A stretch of 33,056 nt of DNA from Mycobacterium sp. 1465703.0 (lineage in GTDB: Bacteria; Actinomycetota; Actinomycetes; Mycobacteriales; Mycobacteriaceae). The DNA lies in the NCBI RefSeq assembly GCF_001672975.1, contig NZ_LZKU01000139.1:1-33056 (forward strand). Direction: 5' to 3'. The position numbers were made by a program, and so were the translations under genes. Positions 1 through 8,992 of this stretch are shown here, one piece after another. Position 1 is the stretch's first letter. Every line of letters begins with the position of its first letter. The notes beneath the pieces were generated by a model. That model was given only the letters and a program-made list of their open reading frames with translations, had not been told where the DNA came from and made no database searches.

Positions 1-37
1 CCCTTTCCAGTCAACCCTTTAACAGGACTGCGGCTTT

Positions 38-283
38 ATGATTTCACGTATTTTGATTCTCGGTATAAACGGCGGCTCACTGGCCGCGATCGTGCTGCGA
101 GGTTGTATCGAACCACACGAAGGCTACCCGAAAACCTGGCGTTGATAGGCGCCCTCTGCTATGCCAGGCGCAGCTCAGCAGGCGGGCACCGCGACCATCT
201 GGAGCCACCACCGCGACCTATGCAAGTTCAACGGGGTCATGGTTCGCGATCCCTACGCCGATTTGCAAGTTTGCCGGGCGTGA
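38..283 (+). pseudogene. unidentified decayed coding remnant
   Basis: An ATG at 38 opens a 35-codon frame that ends in two consecutive stops (TGA TAG, 143-148). The same frame then resumes for 44 codons to a TGA at 281. Both halves look protein-like: the first begins with a hydrophobic ILILGINGGSLAAIVL stretch, and the second contains GTATIW and GVMVRDPYADL. I do not recognise the family. The uninterrupted frame on either side of a double stop suggests a decayed gene rather than chance, but this is inference from composition only. Its end overlaps the 3' end of the convergent methyltransferase by about 30 bp. Confidence 0.3.
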
Positions 284-1044
284 CTGGCAACCGCCGCCAT
301 CGTGCCAAATCGTCGGATGCGCAGGCACTCGACGGAAATCGCCGGGTCGGCATACCAGGCGAGCGAGCGCAACGCCGACGGGCTATAGGCGCGTAACGAG
401 GTGACGAACGCATCGTGTGCCAGCAGGTCCAGCCGAGTCAACGGTAACGCCGCCGCCAACGCGACCAGGTGGACAGGTGCCGGCGGCCTGCGGACGTCGA
501 TGATTAACAACTTGCTCGCTGCCCGGGTCCCCTCAGCGAACACTCGGGCGGCCAGTGCAGGCGGCAGGCCACTCAACGACAGCGCAAACACCGCAAGGTC
601 GTAGTACCCGTCCTGGACGTCGATCGCGGTGGCGTCCATTTCCCGCACCGTGGCGCGTGGGTGGCGGCCGAGGTCGCTGGCGGCGATCTCGGCCACGAAC
701 ATGGGCTCGATGTCGGTGACCGTCACCTGGGCGGTGGGGTGATACTCCAGCAGCTTGCGCGACAGCCCGCCGAGGCCGGCGCCAAGTTCGAGGATCTTCG
801 GCGAGGGGATATCGGACACCTCATCAAGCGCCATCCGAGCGAAGCTTCCGTATGCACCGAAAAACCGTCGGCTTTGTCTGCGATCGAGTGCGTGAATGAC
901 GTTGCGCTTCAGATCGTCGACATCGTCACGGTCGAGATATTGCAGCCGGTTGGTCCGCAACCGCCGGTCCAGCCAGGAGGCATCTGGCCCGCCCCGGGGC
1001 ATGCTCGCAATGTCGCTTGTCACTCTGCCCATGTAGGCCATCAT
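253..1044 (-). CDS. class I SAM-dependent methyltransferase
   Basis: A 263-residue protein with a Rossmann-fold methyltransferase core. Motif I is ELGAGLGGLS at about residues 86-95, an acidic residue in VTDIEP follows the second strand, and the DATAID and YYDLAVFALSLSG segments correspond to motifs III and IV. The family transfers a methyl group from S-adenosylmethionine; the substrate cannot be told from sequence. The first ATG (1044) is used here, with further in-frame ATGs at codons 2 and 5 and no strong Shine-Dalgarno sequence to decide between them. It starts exactly where a broken MFS gene fragment on the other strand begins, in a block with polyketide-synthase and P450 genes, so a role in lipid or polyketide tailoring is possible but only by context. 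Confidence 0.8.
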   Translation of the reverse strand: MMAYMGRVTSDIASMPRGGPDASWLDRRLRTNRLQYLDRDDVDDLKRNVIHALDRRQSRRFFGAYGSFARMALDEVSDIPSPKILELGAGLGGLSRKLLEYHPTAQVTVTDIEPMFVAEIAASDLGRHPRATVREMDATAIDVQDGYYDLAVFALSLSGLPPALAARVFAEGTRAASKLLIIDVRRPPAPVHLVALAAALPLTRLDLLAHDAFVTSLRAYSPSALRSLAWYADPAISVECLRIRRFGTMAAVASHARQTCKSA

Positions 1045-1231
1045 TCTTCGACCGCAACCGGCTGGCCACCTTCGCGGTCATGTTCGTTGCCAGTGGGGTG
1101 TTTTTAACCCTGACCGTGCTGGTCGGCCTATGTGCAGACCATCGTGGAGTACAGCCCGCTGCGCACTGGCGTCGCTTTTGTCCCGTTCGGCATCACGGCG
1201 CCATCGGGGTGGCTGGTCGCCGGCCGGACGG
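1044..1231 (+). pseudogene. fragment of an MFS drug exporter (EmrB/QacA type), frameshifted
   Basis: One frame reads FFDRNRLATFAVMFVASGVFLTLTVLVGL up to about 1129. The adjacent frame then continues with QTIVEYSPLRTGVAFVPFGI from 1135 to about 1231. Together these match the conserved central part of 14-TM DHA2 exporters, where a GLYVQT.LGYSPLRAG.AFLPF pattern is usual. The junction at 1128-1133 needs one extra or two missing bases to restore GLYVQT. No start, no N-terminal half and no C-terminal half are present, so this is a relic. Beyond 1231 neither frame remains recognisable. Confidence 0.65.
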
Positions 1232-1624
1232 GGAAGGCTCCACCTCTGCAGCGTCTTCGCCAAGCGCGGCGGAACGCCCTCCTGACTGTCTCCCGCAGGC
1301 CGCATCCCTGGGTAACAGCCGAAGCTAACGTCCACGACGAAAAACGCTGTTGCAGACTGCAATCCGCGCTTGTGCCCTCATTGCCGGTTGAGTATCTCCC
1401 TGTCGCTACCGGAGCCACCACTCTGTTTGCTGTCGCCTACTACTCTATGTGCGGGTCCTGACTACGCTATCGGCTTCATAAGCCGGACAACAGGATTGAA
1501 ACCCACCACGCTCTGGATCATGCAATCGGTCGGGACGGTTGCAGGGCTAAGCCCGAGAGCCGCTGGCCAGAAATACCTAGTGCACTGAACTGTTCGCCCA
1601 TGTCAAAGCGAAATTGGAGGACTG
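1232..1624. other. non-coding or decayed interval
   Basis: About 390 bp between the MFS relic and the polyketide-synthase stub. Short open frames exist, but none shows a family motif or a convincing ribosome-binding site. It is probably the eroded remainder of the exporter gene and the upstream region of the stub. Confidence 0.5.
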
Positions 1625-1942
1625 GTGAGTATCAATCCGTTCGGCGACGCCGGTATGCAGCGCTCGCTTCGACGGTTTCTTCGCTCCTCGGTCGGCGCCA
1701 CACCTGTCACTCCAGTCGCCGGTATCGGTATGGCATGCCGACTTCCTGCCGGCATCGACTCGCCGGATCAGTTGTGGGAAGCGTTGCTGCGCGGCGATGA
1801 CCTGGCCACCGCGACTCCGTTTGACCGATGGGACGCCGGTGGCAGGCGTGACAGCGCCGACATCGCCACCATTGGCGCCATTCGCGGGTCAGAAATGCTA
1901 AAGCTGGCGTCCGCGAACGCCGCTCAGCCCGAGAGGGTTTAA
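1625..1942 (+). pseudogene. truncated type I polyketide synthase (ketosynthase N-terminus)
   Basis: The GTG start at 1625 has a good GGAGG four bases upstream (1616-1620), so the 5' end of the gene is intact. The 105-residue product contains the opening of a beta-ketoacyl synthase domain: [15 protein letters not shown] at about residues 33-47, then [13 protein letters not shown] and a degenerate form of the usual DRWDA motif. After about residue 73 the similarity ends and the frame runs into unrelated sequence and a stop. The catalytic Cys-His-His region and all other domains are absent. Family knowledge: mycobacterial Pks proteins are normally one to several thousand residues and make cell-envelope lipids. 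This stub cannot have that activity. It may still be translated as a short peptide just ahead of the P450 gene, 45 bp downstream. Confidence 0.7.
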
Positions 1943-1987
1943 ACCATGGGATCTGACAACCGCGTATCGCGGCGCGAGGGAGGCAAA

Positions 1988-3238
1988 GTGAGCGGACCCG
2001 AAAAACTCGACTTCTTCACCGAGAAGTCGCTCGTCGATGACCCCTACGACTATTACGACGCGATCCGTCGTTGCCCGGCATGGCGTGAGCCGGCGCACGG
2101 CGTGGTGATGGTGTCGGGATACGACGAGGCCCTCGCGGTGCAACGCGACGCCGACCACACTTTCTCGGTATGCAATATCGTCAGCGGACCATGGTCGGGG
2201 ATTCCGACCAAAACCGACAGCGATGACATTACGGATCTGATCGAACGGCACCGCCAGACGGTTACATTTGGCGACTATTTCATTACGTTTGATCCTCCGA
2301 AACACACCGCGCACCGTTCGCTGTTGAGCCGTTTGTTTACGCCGAAGCAACTTAAAAACAATGAGGACTTCCTGTGGCGTCTCGCTGACGAGCAGCTCAA
2401 CACCTTCATCGCGAATGGCAAGTGCGAGATCGTCATCGACTACAATTTTCCATTTACGCTCGACGCGATTACCGACCTGCTCGACGTGCCCGAGGCCGAT
2501 CGTGAGCGATTCCGTCGCGCTGCGAGAGCCAGCAGGCTCGAAGGGGACCGTAGCGGTTTCGTTGGCGTGAAAGAGGAGTGGTTCGTCGAGTACATCGAGG
2601 AACGGCGGCGCAATCCGCGCGACGACGTCCTCACCGAGCTCGCGCTGGCAAAGTTTCCCGACGGCACGACACCCGACGCGATTGATGTTGCCCGCGTTGC
2701 CACCTTCATGTTCGCGGCCGGCCACGGCACGACGATCGACCTGCTAAGCCTTTCGATGCTCACGTTGGCGGAAAGACCGGACTTGCAACAGCAGCTACGA
2801 GAAGACAACTCAAAAATCCCAGCCTTTATCGAGGAGATGCTGCGTATCGAAAGCCCGATCAAATCGAATTTCCGTCTGGCGCGGCGCACCACCAAAATCG
2901 GCGACGTCGATGTGCAAGCCGGTACCAGCGTACTGGTGATGAATGGTGCGGCAAACCGCGACCCACGACGGTTCGACGAGCCCAACGAATTCCGCCTCGA
3001 CCGCCCAAACATATTCCACCACATGGCATTCGGCCGTGGTGTTCACACTTGCCCTGGCGCCCCGATTGCGCGCGCCGAAGTGCGGGTGAGCTTGGAGCGA
3101 ATCCTCAACCGGATGGCCGACATTCGGCTTTCCGAGGCCAAACACGGCCCGGCAGGCGCTCGTCGGCTCAAATGGGACAGCACTCTTCTGTTCAGACGCC
3201 TCAAGGAATTACACCTCGAATTCACTCCGGTTCAGTGA
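1988..3238 (+). CDS. cytochrome P450 monooxygenase
   Basis: A 416-residue soluble bacterial P450. The GTG at 1988 is chosen because GGGAGG lies 6-11 bases before it; an upstream in-frame ATG at 1946 has no such site. The heme-ligand loop FGRGVHTCPGAP places the thiolate Cys at residue 355, and the K-helix ExxR is E283-M-L-R286. The I-helix reads AAGHGTT at residues 243-249. Most bacterial P450s have AGHETT or AGHDTT here, so the acidic residue of the acid-alcohol pair that helps O2 protonation is a glycine. Fold and length are otherwise normal. Codon use is less GC-biased than in its neighbours, with AAA and TTT codons in the N-terminal half, which hints at acquisition from elsewhere. Substrate unknown; the GAP-type gene 35 bp downstream may be co-transcribed. 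Confidence 0.92.
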   Translation: MSGPEKLDFFTEKSLVDDPYDYYDAIRRCPAWREPAHGVVMVSGYDEALAVQRDADHTFSVCNIVSGPWSGIPTKTDSDDITDLIERHRQTVTFGDYFITFDPPKHTAHRSLLSRLFTPKQLKNNEDFLWRLADEQLNTFIANGKCEIVIDYNFPFTLDAITDLLDVPEADRERFRRAARASRLEGDRSGFVGVKEEWFVEYIEERRRNPRDDVLTELALAKFPDGTTPDAIDVARVATFMFAAGHGTTIDLLSLSMLTLAERPDLQQQLREDNSKIPAFIEEMLRIESPIKSNFRLARRTTKIGDVDVQAGTSVLVMNGAANRDPRRFDEPNEFRLDRPNIFHHMAFGRGVHTCPGAPIARAEVRVSLERILNRMADIRLSEAKHGPAGARRLKWDSTLLFRRLKELHLEFTPVQ

Positions 3239-3273
3239 GCCGTTCATTGCCAAGACCGACAGATTGAGCTGCT

Positions 3274-4074
3274 ATGTGGGGTCCATTGCTTGGGTTAGCG
3301 CTTTTGATAACGCTCAATCCGGTGCGTATCGGCATCATCCTTCTCGTGGTGTCGCGGCCACGCCCGGTGCCAAACCTGCTCGTCTACTGGCTTGGGTGCT
3401 TGACGGCGAGCGTTGTCTACCTGCTGATTCCGCTGGCCGTACTGCACGTCACACCGGCGTTTGCTGCTTTTACGAAAGATCTGACCACCCCGGGCACAGT
3501 CGCGCACTCCGTCATGGGGAACATTGAAATCGGCATAGGAGTGCTCGCGCTATCGATCGCCGCGCTGATGGCAGTGCGCTTCTCGGTGCGTGAGCGGGCG
3601 CCCGTGTTGGCAGCGGGCGGCGATACGGCGACGCTCGAGCCGGATCCGAATCCACCGACCGCGATCTCGCGGCTGCTGGGCGGTGCGCCGGATGGGGCGA
3701 CCGAGGGCGGATCTGCAACCCGGCGGCCCCTTGGCCGTATCCGCGATGCGTGGGCGAACGGATCCCTATGGGTCACATTGGTGATCGGCGTCGCAATGGC
3801 GCCGTCACTCGAAGTGCTTTTGCTTGTACTCGCCATCATCCTGGCCGCGGGAGCCGCGACGGGCACACAGGTCATCGCCGCCATCGCGTTCGTCGTCGTA
3901 ACGCTTGCGGTGGAGGAGGTCATCCTCGCCAGCTATCTGGTCACGCCAGGAACAACCCAAGCGTTAGTGCAACGGCTGCATGACTGGGGGAGGGCTCACC
4001 AGCGGAAGATCTTGGTAGCCGTGGTCGCAGTGATGGGGGTTTCGCTGACGGCCCACGGCATGGGCATCATCTGA
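3274..4074 (+). CDS. GAP/Sap-family integral membrane protein (lipid addressing)
   Basis: A 266-residue polytopic protein. Hydrophobic helices lie at about residues 1-25, 36-60 and 85-103, then three or four more after residue 165. They are separated by a polar, Pro/Gly-rich loop at about residues 105-160. The LLITLNPVRIGIILLVVSRPRP start is typical of the mycobacterial GAP family (Gap of glycopeptidolipid synthesis, Sap of sulfolipid-1), small membrane proteins that help move glycolipids to the cell surface. Known family genes sit beside polyketide-synthase, acyltransferase or MmpL genes. Here the neighbours are a P450, a Pks stub and an exporter relic, so its partner pathway may be partly lost. 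The ATG at 3274 has only a weak GAGC upstream. Family call firm, lipid unknown. Confidence 0.82.
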   Translation: MWGPLLGLALLITLNPVRIGIILLVVSRPRPVPNLLVYWLGCLTASVVYLLIPLAVLHVTPAFAAFTKDLTTPGTVAHSVMGNIEIGIGVLALSIAALMAVRFSVRERAPVLAAGGDTATLEPDPNPPTAISRLLGGAPDGATEGGSATRRPLGRIRDAWANGSLWVTLVIGVAMAPSLEVLLLVLAIILAAGAATGTQVIAAIAFVVVTLAVEEVILASYLVTPGTTQALVQRLHDWGRAHQRKILVAVVAVMGVSLTAHGMGII

Positions 4075-4385
4075 GCCTCGGCGGTTTCAATTCGATGGGA
4101 ATTACTTTGTCGCTGTGTAATTCACGTTCGCCGGCCACCCAGCGCTCAGCGCTTACCGCGCCGTCGCACACCATGTCGTCGGCTGCCCGTACGGCCCGCC
4201 CGGTGGATCCGGATCCGTCGTGCGCCGACTCGCAATCACACGCGATGTGCGGGCCGGACGATATTTGCTTGCTTGCCGTATCACGGAAGCCACCAAAACC
4301 GCTCGCATGGCTGCTAGCGTTCACAAAGACGGTTGGCCGGCTTGATGTTGTCGCCGTCCGAGATTTAGCTGGAGGTACCAAAAAA
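4075..4385. other. intergenic region upstream of the haem-binding protein gene
   Basis: About 310 bp with no convincing gene. Open frames on both strands lack motifs. It must hold the promoter of the 4386 gene, but I see no clear -35/-10 pair and no obvious IdeR-type iron box. Confidence 0.5.
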
Positions 4386-4724
4386 ATGACCACGTTATCG
4401 TTGACTAAATTGGCTGTCGGAGCCTGCGGGCTGGCATTGTCGTTGAGCGCTGGGGCCGGGGTCGCGTCCGCCGATCGGGATCTAAGTCCGTTCGTCAACA
4501 CGACCTGCAACTACGGGCAGGTGATGTCGGCGCTGCAGGCGGCAGATCCCCAAGCCGCGCAACGTTTCAACTCTTCGCCAGAGAGCGTCTCCTTTCTGCG
4601 TCAGTTCCTCGCCGCGCCGCCCGGCAGGCGCCAGCAGATGGCCCAGATGCTGGCCAACTCGCCAGGGGCCGACGAGCAGTTTGGACTTGTCCAGCAGGTC
4701 TTCAACACCTGCAACAACTACTGA
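4386..4724 (+). CDS. secreted haemophore-type haem-binding protein
   Basis: A 112-residue secreted protein. The ATG at 4386 follows GGAGG (4371-4375) at ten bases, which picks it over any upstream in-frame codon. Residues 1-29 form a Sec signal peptide with an LAVGACGLALSLSAGAG core and an ASA cleavage site before DRDL. The mature part is a small helical domain with one Cys near each end (NTTCNYGQV and FNTCNNY), probably forming a disulfide. The pattern of TCNYGQVMSAL at the start, a central QFLAAPPGRRQQMAQ and a C-terminal VFNTCNNY matches the mycobacterial haemophore family, whose best-known member is Rv0203. Family knowledge: these bind extracellular haem and pass it to membrane carriers. 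The next gene is a siderophore-interacting reductase, which fits iron handling. Confidence 0.78.
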   Translation: MTTLSLTKLAVGACGLALSLSAGAGVASADRDLSPFVNTTCNYGQVMSALQAADPQAAQRFNSSPESVSFLRQFLAAPPGRRQQMAQMLANSPGADEQFGLVQQVFNTCNNY

Positions 4725-4929
4725 GCAGATCGGGCACCGCTTTCTTGGTTTCGGCCATACCCATATCGGACTCCAGCACGCGGTGATTCTGCGCGCTGCT
4801 CGACACGCGCCGCTCGTCTCATCCTGCGACTTGTCCTGACCTGAATCGAAAAATGTTCTAGTACAAGGGCTGTGCCACGCTGCCCAGCCGGCATCCACCT
4901 TCGAAAACCGCTAGCCTTTGGAGTTCTTC

Positions 4930-5697
4930 GTGGCTACCCTCATCGGCGCTTTCCCGCTCATCAGCACGCTCCGTGATGCGGTCTTCCTCTCTGCGACCGT
5001 CAGCGAGATCGAAGACCTGACACCGAGGATGCTCCGCATCCGGTTCAGCGGCCCGCGCCTGCAGGGACTGACCTGGACGCCAGGTCAGCAGGTCCGGCTG
5101 AAGGTGGAGAGTCTGCGTGAATCCTGGTCAAGGATGCATGCATACCCCGTGCTGCGCACGTATTCCATCTACGACGCCGACCCCGACCTCGGCGCACTCG
5201 ACATCGTGATGTTCGACCACGACGGTGACCCGAATGACGCAACGCCCGCCAGACTTTGGGCGACGTCCACCTCCATTGGAGATCAAGCCCAAATCACCCG
5301 GCCCCAGGGCAATTTCGTCATACGCCATGATGCGCCCTACCACGTGTTCGCCGGCGAAGAAACCGCGTCGGTCGCGTTCGCCGCGATGCTTCGATCCATG
5401 CACCCAACCGCCGAGGTATACGGAGTGATCGAGGCCGCGACCCGCGCCGACCAGCTTCCCCTGGCCACACCCCTGACCCGGGTCGAGCGCGGTGACGCTC
5501 GGGCGGCGAGCTCTGCCGTGCTGGCCGAGGCCCTGCGCAGCCTCTCGCTGCCTGACTATCCCGGCATCGCCTACCTCGCCGGTGAGGCCCGCACCATCCA
5601 GACCTTACGCAAAATATTGATCACCGAGCGCGGCTGGGACCGACGCCAGATACGCACCAAACCCTTTTGGACTCCTGGCCGCACCGGCATGGAATAG
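4930..5697 (+). CDS. siderophore-interacting protein (FAD-dependent ferric-siderophore reductase family)
   Basis: A 255-residue protein of the ViuB/SIP family. The GTG at 4930 is preferred because GGAG (4920-4923) lies six bases before it; a TTG at 4918 would overlap that site. The FAD-binding beta-barrel carries RTYSIYDAD at residues 76-84, matching the family's RxYTxR flavin motif, and ITRPQGNF follows. The C-terminal NAD(P)H-like domain has GEETASVAFAAML, AYLAGEARTIQTLRK and the terminal FWTPGRTGME, which are the usual SIP signatures. The family reduces ferric siderophores in the cytoplasm to release iron. It lies about 200 bp downstream of a haem-binding protein gene; whether the two are co-regulated is unknown. 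Confidence 0.88.
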   Translation: MATLIGAFPLISTLRDAVFLSATVSEIEDLTPRMLRIRFSGPRLQGLTWTPGQQVRLKVESLRESWSRMHAYPVLRTYSIYDADPDLGALDIVMFDHDGDPNDATPARLWATSTSIGDQAQITRPQGNFVIRHDAPYHVFAGEETASVAFAAMLRSMHPTAEVYGVIEAATRADQLPLATPLTRVERGDARAASSAVLAEALRSLSLPDYPGIAYLAGEARTIQTLRKILITERGWDRRQIRTKPFWTPGRTGME

Positions 5698-5810
5698 ACG
5701 CTATCTTTCTTCAAATCCATGTAGGACAAGCAGAAACAGGCCAGCGCGAGGCGGCCGCCGTTCTGCGCGACACCTCTCCAGACGGCCCCTAGGGAGGCAG
5801 GGATACGCGG

Positions 5811-6959
5811 TCACGCGCTCAGCGACCGCTGCGGGTCGAACAACGCGATGGGGTGGTCGGTCGCCCCATCGATGGCCAGGTTGGCAAGGATCTCGCCGAC
5901 CACCGGAACGAATTTAAAGCCGTGCCCGGAGAATCCGCACGCCATGATGACGTCGGGGCATTGCGGGTGGCGCCCGATCACGAAGTGCCGGTCAGGTGTA
6001 TTGGAGTACATGCACGTTGTCGCGTGCAGGCAGTTGCCCGCCAGCGCCGGTAATACCTCAGCGACCCGCGCCCTGATCTCGGTAATTTCCCGCTCGTGCA
6101 CTGTTCGGTCGATGGTCTCCGGCGTACAGGCGATCCCGTTGCGGGCATAGCCAACTTTCACACCGCCCCGCGGTCCGTCAATTGCCGGTAGACCGTATAC
6201 GTGTATGCCTGAGGCGTTCTCGTGGATGAAGACGGGGTGACCCTCGAACGTGCCAATACCGCCGATCGGGTCCAGCCAGTACATCACCTGACGTTCCACC
6301 GTGATGGGAACACCGAACTCACCCAGCACTTGCGGGGCCCAGGCGCCCGGGCAGATCACCAACTGCCCAGCGGCGTATGACCCGCGACCGGTAACGACCC
6401 GCATGCCGGCGGCGCTCTGGCTCCAATCCAGCACGGACTCACCAAATTGCAGTGTCGCGCCGGCTTTTTCGGCCGCTTCAAGATGTGCGTGCACCGCCAG
6501 CTCTGGTCGCACGAACCCGGCTTTCGCGTCGTAGAGCGCGCAATCTTCAGGGCCGGGAGTGAAGTTCGGGAACCTAGCGGTGATCTCGGCAGCGTCGAAC
6601 AATTCATGCGGCAGATCCCATTGGCGGCTGGCCCGCAGGCTACCGGAAACGATCTGGCAGTCCGGTGGCCCGATGAAAAGGCCCCCAGTGAGTCGGTAAA
6701 GGTCGTGCTGAGAATCGGCAGCCAGCTTCTCCCACAGCTCGTAGGCGCGCAGCAACAGTGGAACATAACCGGAGTCCTCGAAATACGCCTGGCGGATGAT
6801 CCGGGATCCACCGTGGCTGGATCCCTTGTTGTGCGCGGCCCAATGCCGCTCCAGGCCGAGCACCCGGAGTCCTCGGGCCGCCAAATGATAGGCGGCGGCA
6901 CTTCCCATGCCACCCAATCCCACCACGACGACGTCGTAACCCTTTGTCGTGCCGACCAT
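5811..6959 (-). CDS. solA: FAD-dependent amine oxidase, SolA / monomeric sarcosine oxidase family
   Basis: A 382-residue flavoprotein. The ATG at 6959 has GGAGG nine bases upstream. The N-terminal dinucleotide-binding motif is [17 protein letters not shown] (about residues 10-26), followed by [17 protein letters not shown], characteristic of N-methyltryptophan and sarcosine oxidases. Cys316 in [10 protein letters not shown] aligns with the cysteine that binds FAD covalently in monomeric sarcosine oxidase, and [11 protein letters not shown] near the C-terminus completes the family signature. It oxidatively demethylates N-methyl amino acids, producing formaldehyde and hydrogen peroxide. The exact substrate cannot be chosen from sequence. 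It is monocistronic and convergent with the siderophore-interacting gene. Confidence 0.9.
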   Translation of the reverse strand: MVGTTKGYDVVVVGLGGMGSAAAYHLAARGLRVLGLERHWAAHNKGSSHGGSRIIRQAYFEDSGYVPLLLRAYELWEKLAADSQHDLYRLTGGLFIGPPDCQIVSGSLRASRQWDLPHELFDAAEITARFPNFTPGPEDCALYDAKAGFVRPELAVHAHLEAAEKAGATLQFGESVLDWSQSAAGMRVVTGRGSYAAGQLVICPGAWAPQVLGEFGVPITVERQVMYWLDPIGGIGTFEGHPVFIHENASGIHVYGLPAIDGPRGGVKVGYARNGIACTPETIDRTVHEREITEIRARVAEVLPALAGNCLHATTCMYSNTPDRHFVIGRHPQCPDVIMACGFSGHGFKFVPVVGEILANLAIDGATDHPIALFDPQRSLSA

Positions 6960-7213
6960 GTTGAGTTACCTCCGGCTGGAGGCCACACCGATAGTGCTGG
7001 TCATAACGGTGCTCCTCACCGCCCTTTAGTGTGCCCCCTGCGGCGGGCGGCCGCAGGCCATTTCCTATCGGACATGGCGGTCAAAGGGCCCGTTCTGAGG
7101 TCGGCAAAAGGTGTCCTTTGGCGTTTATTTTCGGCGTGCCGCGTCCGACGCCCGATGCTCATGGACCTCCGGTCCGTTTAGCTGCGAGGAGTAGGCGCTA
7201 GAAGCCAAGCCGA

Positions 7214-7621
7214 TTATTGAGGTTCGTCTGTCGGTGATTCCTCTGCGCCCCAACGTGTTCCAACTGGACGCCAACAGAACTCATTGCTGCCCTGGCGGTG
7301 CCAGAGGTAGGTGTCGACACCACCCAAGCTGGTGCACATCACAAAGTTCCACACCGAACGGTCTGGTGGGATTGGTTTTTTGGCTAGCGCTGCTCCACTT
7401 TGGGAAATGGCATCGGGGGCCGAAATCGGCTGACCCTCCGTGGTGCTCCGGTGGATTCCGATGGCTCTGGCCGAGATCCGTTCGCCCGCCTCGGCCTGCC
7501 GCTGCATATTGGACGCTATGGCGCGGGCCGCGGTGTCCAGTTCCTGATAGCCGAGCTGACTATCGTCTTCCGCGCCAGTGGAATCGCCGATCGGCGTTGG
7601 GAGGGTACTGTCGGTTGTCAT
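7214..7621 (-). CDS. hypothetical protein
   Basis: A 135-residue frame starting at the ATG at 7621, preceded by a run of six G that could serve as a Shine-Dalgarno site; an upstream ATG at 7642 is possible. The N-terminal half is polar and helix-prone (LDTAARAIASNMQRQAEAGER) with a GC-rich third codon position. The C-terminal half is richer in Trp and Cys (VWNFVMCTS, YLWHRQ, EFCWRP). I recognise no family and see no signal peptide or membrane segment. Codon composition is the main support that it is real. Confidence 0.45.
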   Translation of the reverse strand: MTTDSTLPTPIGDSTGAEDDSQLGYQELDTAARAIASNMQRQAEAGERISARAIGIHRSTTEGQPISAPDAISQSGAALAKKPIPPDRSVWNFVMCTSLGGVDTYLWHRQGSNEFCWRPVGTRWGAEESPTDEPQ

Positions 7622-7642
7622 CCATCGGCCCCCCGACAACAT

Positions 7643-8113
7643 GCTGGACTACATGTCATGCCCGGACCTTATGATTGCTTAAACCCCTCTTATGCAAGGT
7701 ACGGCTAAGTAGAGTAGTGCGAACGCCCAGTTGGGGTAGTGGTGAGTAAAAAATCAGGAAACTGCCCTTGCAGTGTCTTGCGTTCCGCGGGTTGGAGTTC
7801 GATGCCGCGTGTCCGATGCGCGTAATCGCCCGTCGTCGTGGTGTTTTACCCCGCCGATGGGTGCCCCGTATGAGGACAATTGGGCAACCTCAAGACGATC
7901 GCCGTGGCCCCACCAGGGTCTGTCACCTAGTTGGCTAGTCAGTTCACTCATTATGGCGCCCAACGCTTTTGGCGGATTCGCGGCCCTTCCGCCACGCCGC
8001 TGCGCCGAGCCCGAGTGAGACACCGGATGGGCTTACCAGGGCAGAAAGTAATTGCGGAAACGCATCCCCACCGAGATCAAAACGCAACCGAGTTGTAGAG
8101 TACGTTGGCGGCC
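7643..8113. other. intergenic region left of the conserved gene block
   Basis: About 470 bp. A minus-strand open frame of 89 codons (7754-8023) has no motif or ribosome-binding site and is not called. Local AT-rich patches (7690-7760) could hold promoters. This is roughly where the gene order shared with M. tuberculosis begins, so a recombination boundary could lie here. Confidence 0.45.
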
Positions 8114-8992
8114 ATGACATCGCTGCACGACAAGGTCGTTTTCATCACCGGCGGCGCCCGCGGGATCGGAGCCGAGACCGCTCGCCGGCTGTCCGCCAAG
8201 GGTGCCAAGCTCGTTCTGACCGACCTCAACGAAGCAGACCTGAAAGCTCTTGCCGCCGAACTCGGCGAAGAGCGGGTGCTGACGGTTGCGGCAGATGTGC
8301 GCGATCTGTCCGCGATGCAGGCCGCCGCCGCCCGGGCCGTCGAGCGATTCGGCGGCATCGATGTGGTGGTGGCCAACGCCGGCATCGCCAGTTACGGGTC
8401 AGTGCTACAGGTCGATCCCGACGCATTCAAACGGGTGCTCGACATCAACGTGCTCGGCGTCTTTCACACCGTGCGCGCCACTTTGCCCGCATTGATCGAA
8501 CGCCGCGGCTACGTGCTGATCGTGTCGTCGCTGGCGGCTTACGCCGCCTGCCCCGGATTGGCTCCCTACAACGCCTCAAAGGCCGGCGTCGAGCTGCTGG
8601 CCAACGCGGTGCGGCTGGAGGTGGCTCACCGAGGTGTCAAGGTCGGTTCGGCCCACATGTCCTGGGTCAACACCGCCCTGGTCCGTGACACTCAGTCCGA
8701 CCTGCCGGCGTTCAACCAATTGCTCGCCAGCTTCCCGTGGCCGCTGAACAAAACGACGAACGTTGACAAATGCGCGGCCGCTTTCGTCAAGGGCATCGAG
8801 GCCCGGCGCACCCGCGTCTACTGCCCGCGCTGGGTGGCGCTGTTCCGCTGGGTCAAGCCGGTGCTGTCCAGCACGGCGGGCGAGATGCCCTTGCACAAAT
8901 CCACTGCCGAGCTGTTGCCCCAACTGGACGCGCAAGTTGCCGCGCTGGGCCGCTCCACCAGCGCCTATAACCGCGACCTCGGCGCCTCCTAA
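8114..8992 (+). CDS. short-chain dehydrogenase/reductase (Rv2129c-like)
   Basis: A 292-residue classical SDR. Cofactor motif TGGARGIG lies near residues 13-20, the NAG motif in VVANAGIAS near 89-97, and catalytic Ser139, Tyr152 and Lys156 in SSLAAY and YNASK, with the usual Ser-Tyr spacing of 13. D in [11 protein letters not shown] after the second strand favours NAD(H), though that is only indicative. The long C-terminal tail contains a membrane-apposed-looking segment ([15 protein letters not shown]) common in mycobacterial SDRs of lipid metabolism. ATG 8114 is preferred to a TTG at 8105. The stop overlaps the stop of the convergent permease gene by four bases. Order relative to the permease and PAC2 genes matches Rv2129c. 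Confidence 0.9.
   Translation: MTSLHDKVVFITGGARGIGAETARRLSAKGAKLVLTDLNEADLKALAAELGEERVLTVAADVRDLSAMQAAAARAVERFGGIDVVVANAGIASYGSVLQVDPDAFKRVLDINVLGVFHTVRATLPALIERRGYVLIVSSLAAYAACPGLAPYNASKAGVELLANAVRLEVAHRGVKVGSAHMSWVNTALVRDTQSDLPAFNQLLASFPWPLNKTTNVDKCAAAFVKGIEARRTRVYCPRWVALFRWVKPVLSSTAGEMPLHKSTAELLPQLDAQVAALGRSTSAYNRDLGAS

Noticed and set aside
4067..4510. 147-codon minus-strand frame across the region before the haem-binding protein gene
   Set aside because: It overlaps the well-supported signal peptide of the 4386 gene and has no motif of its own.
7754..8023. 89-codon minus-strand frame
   Set aside because: No motif, weak codon bias and no ribosome-binding site; treated as non-coding.
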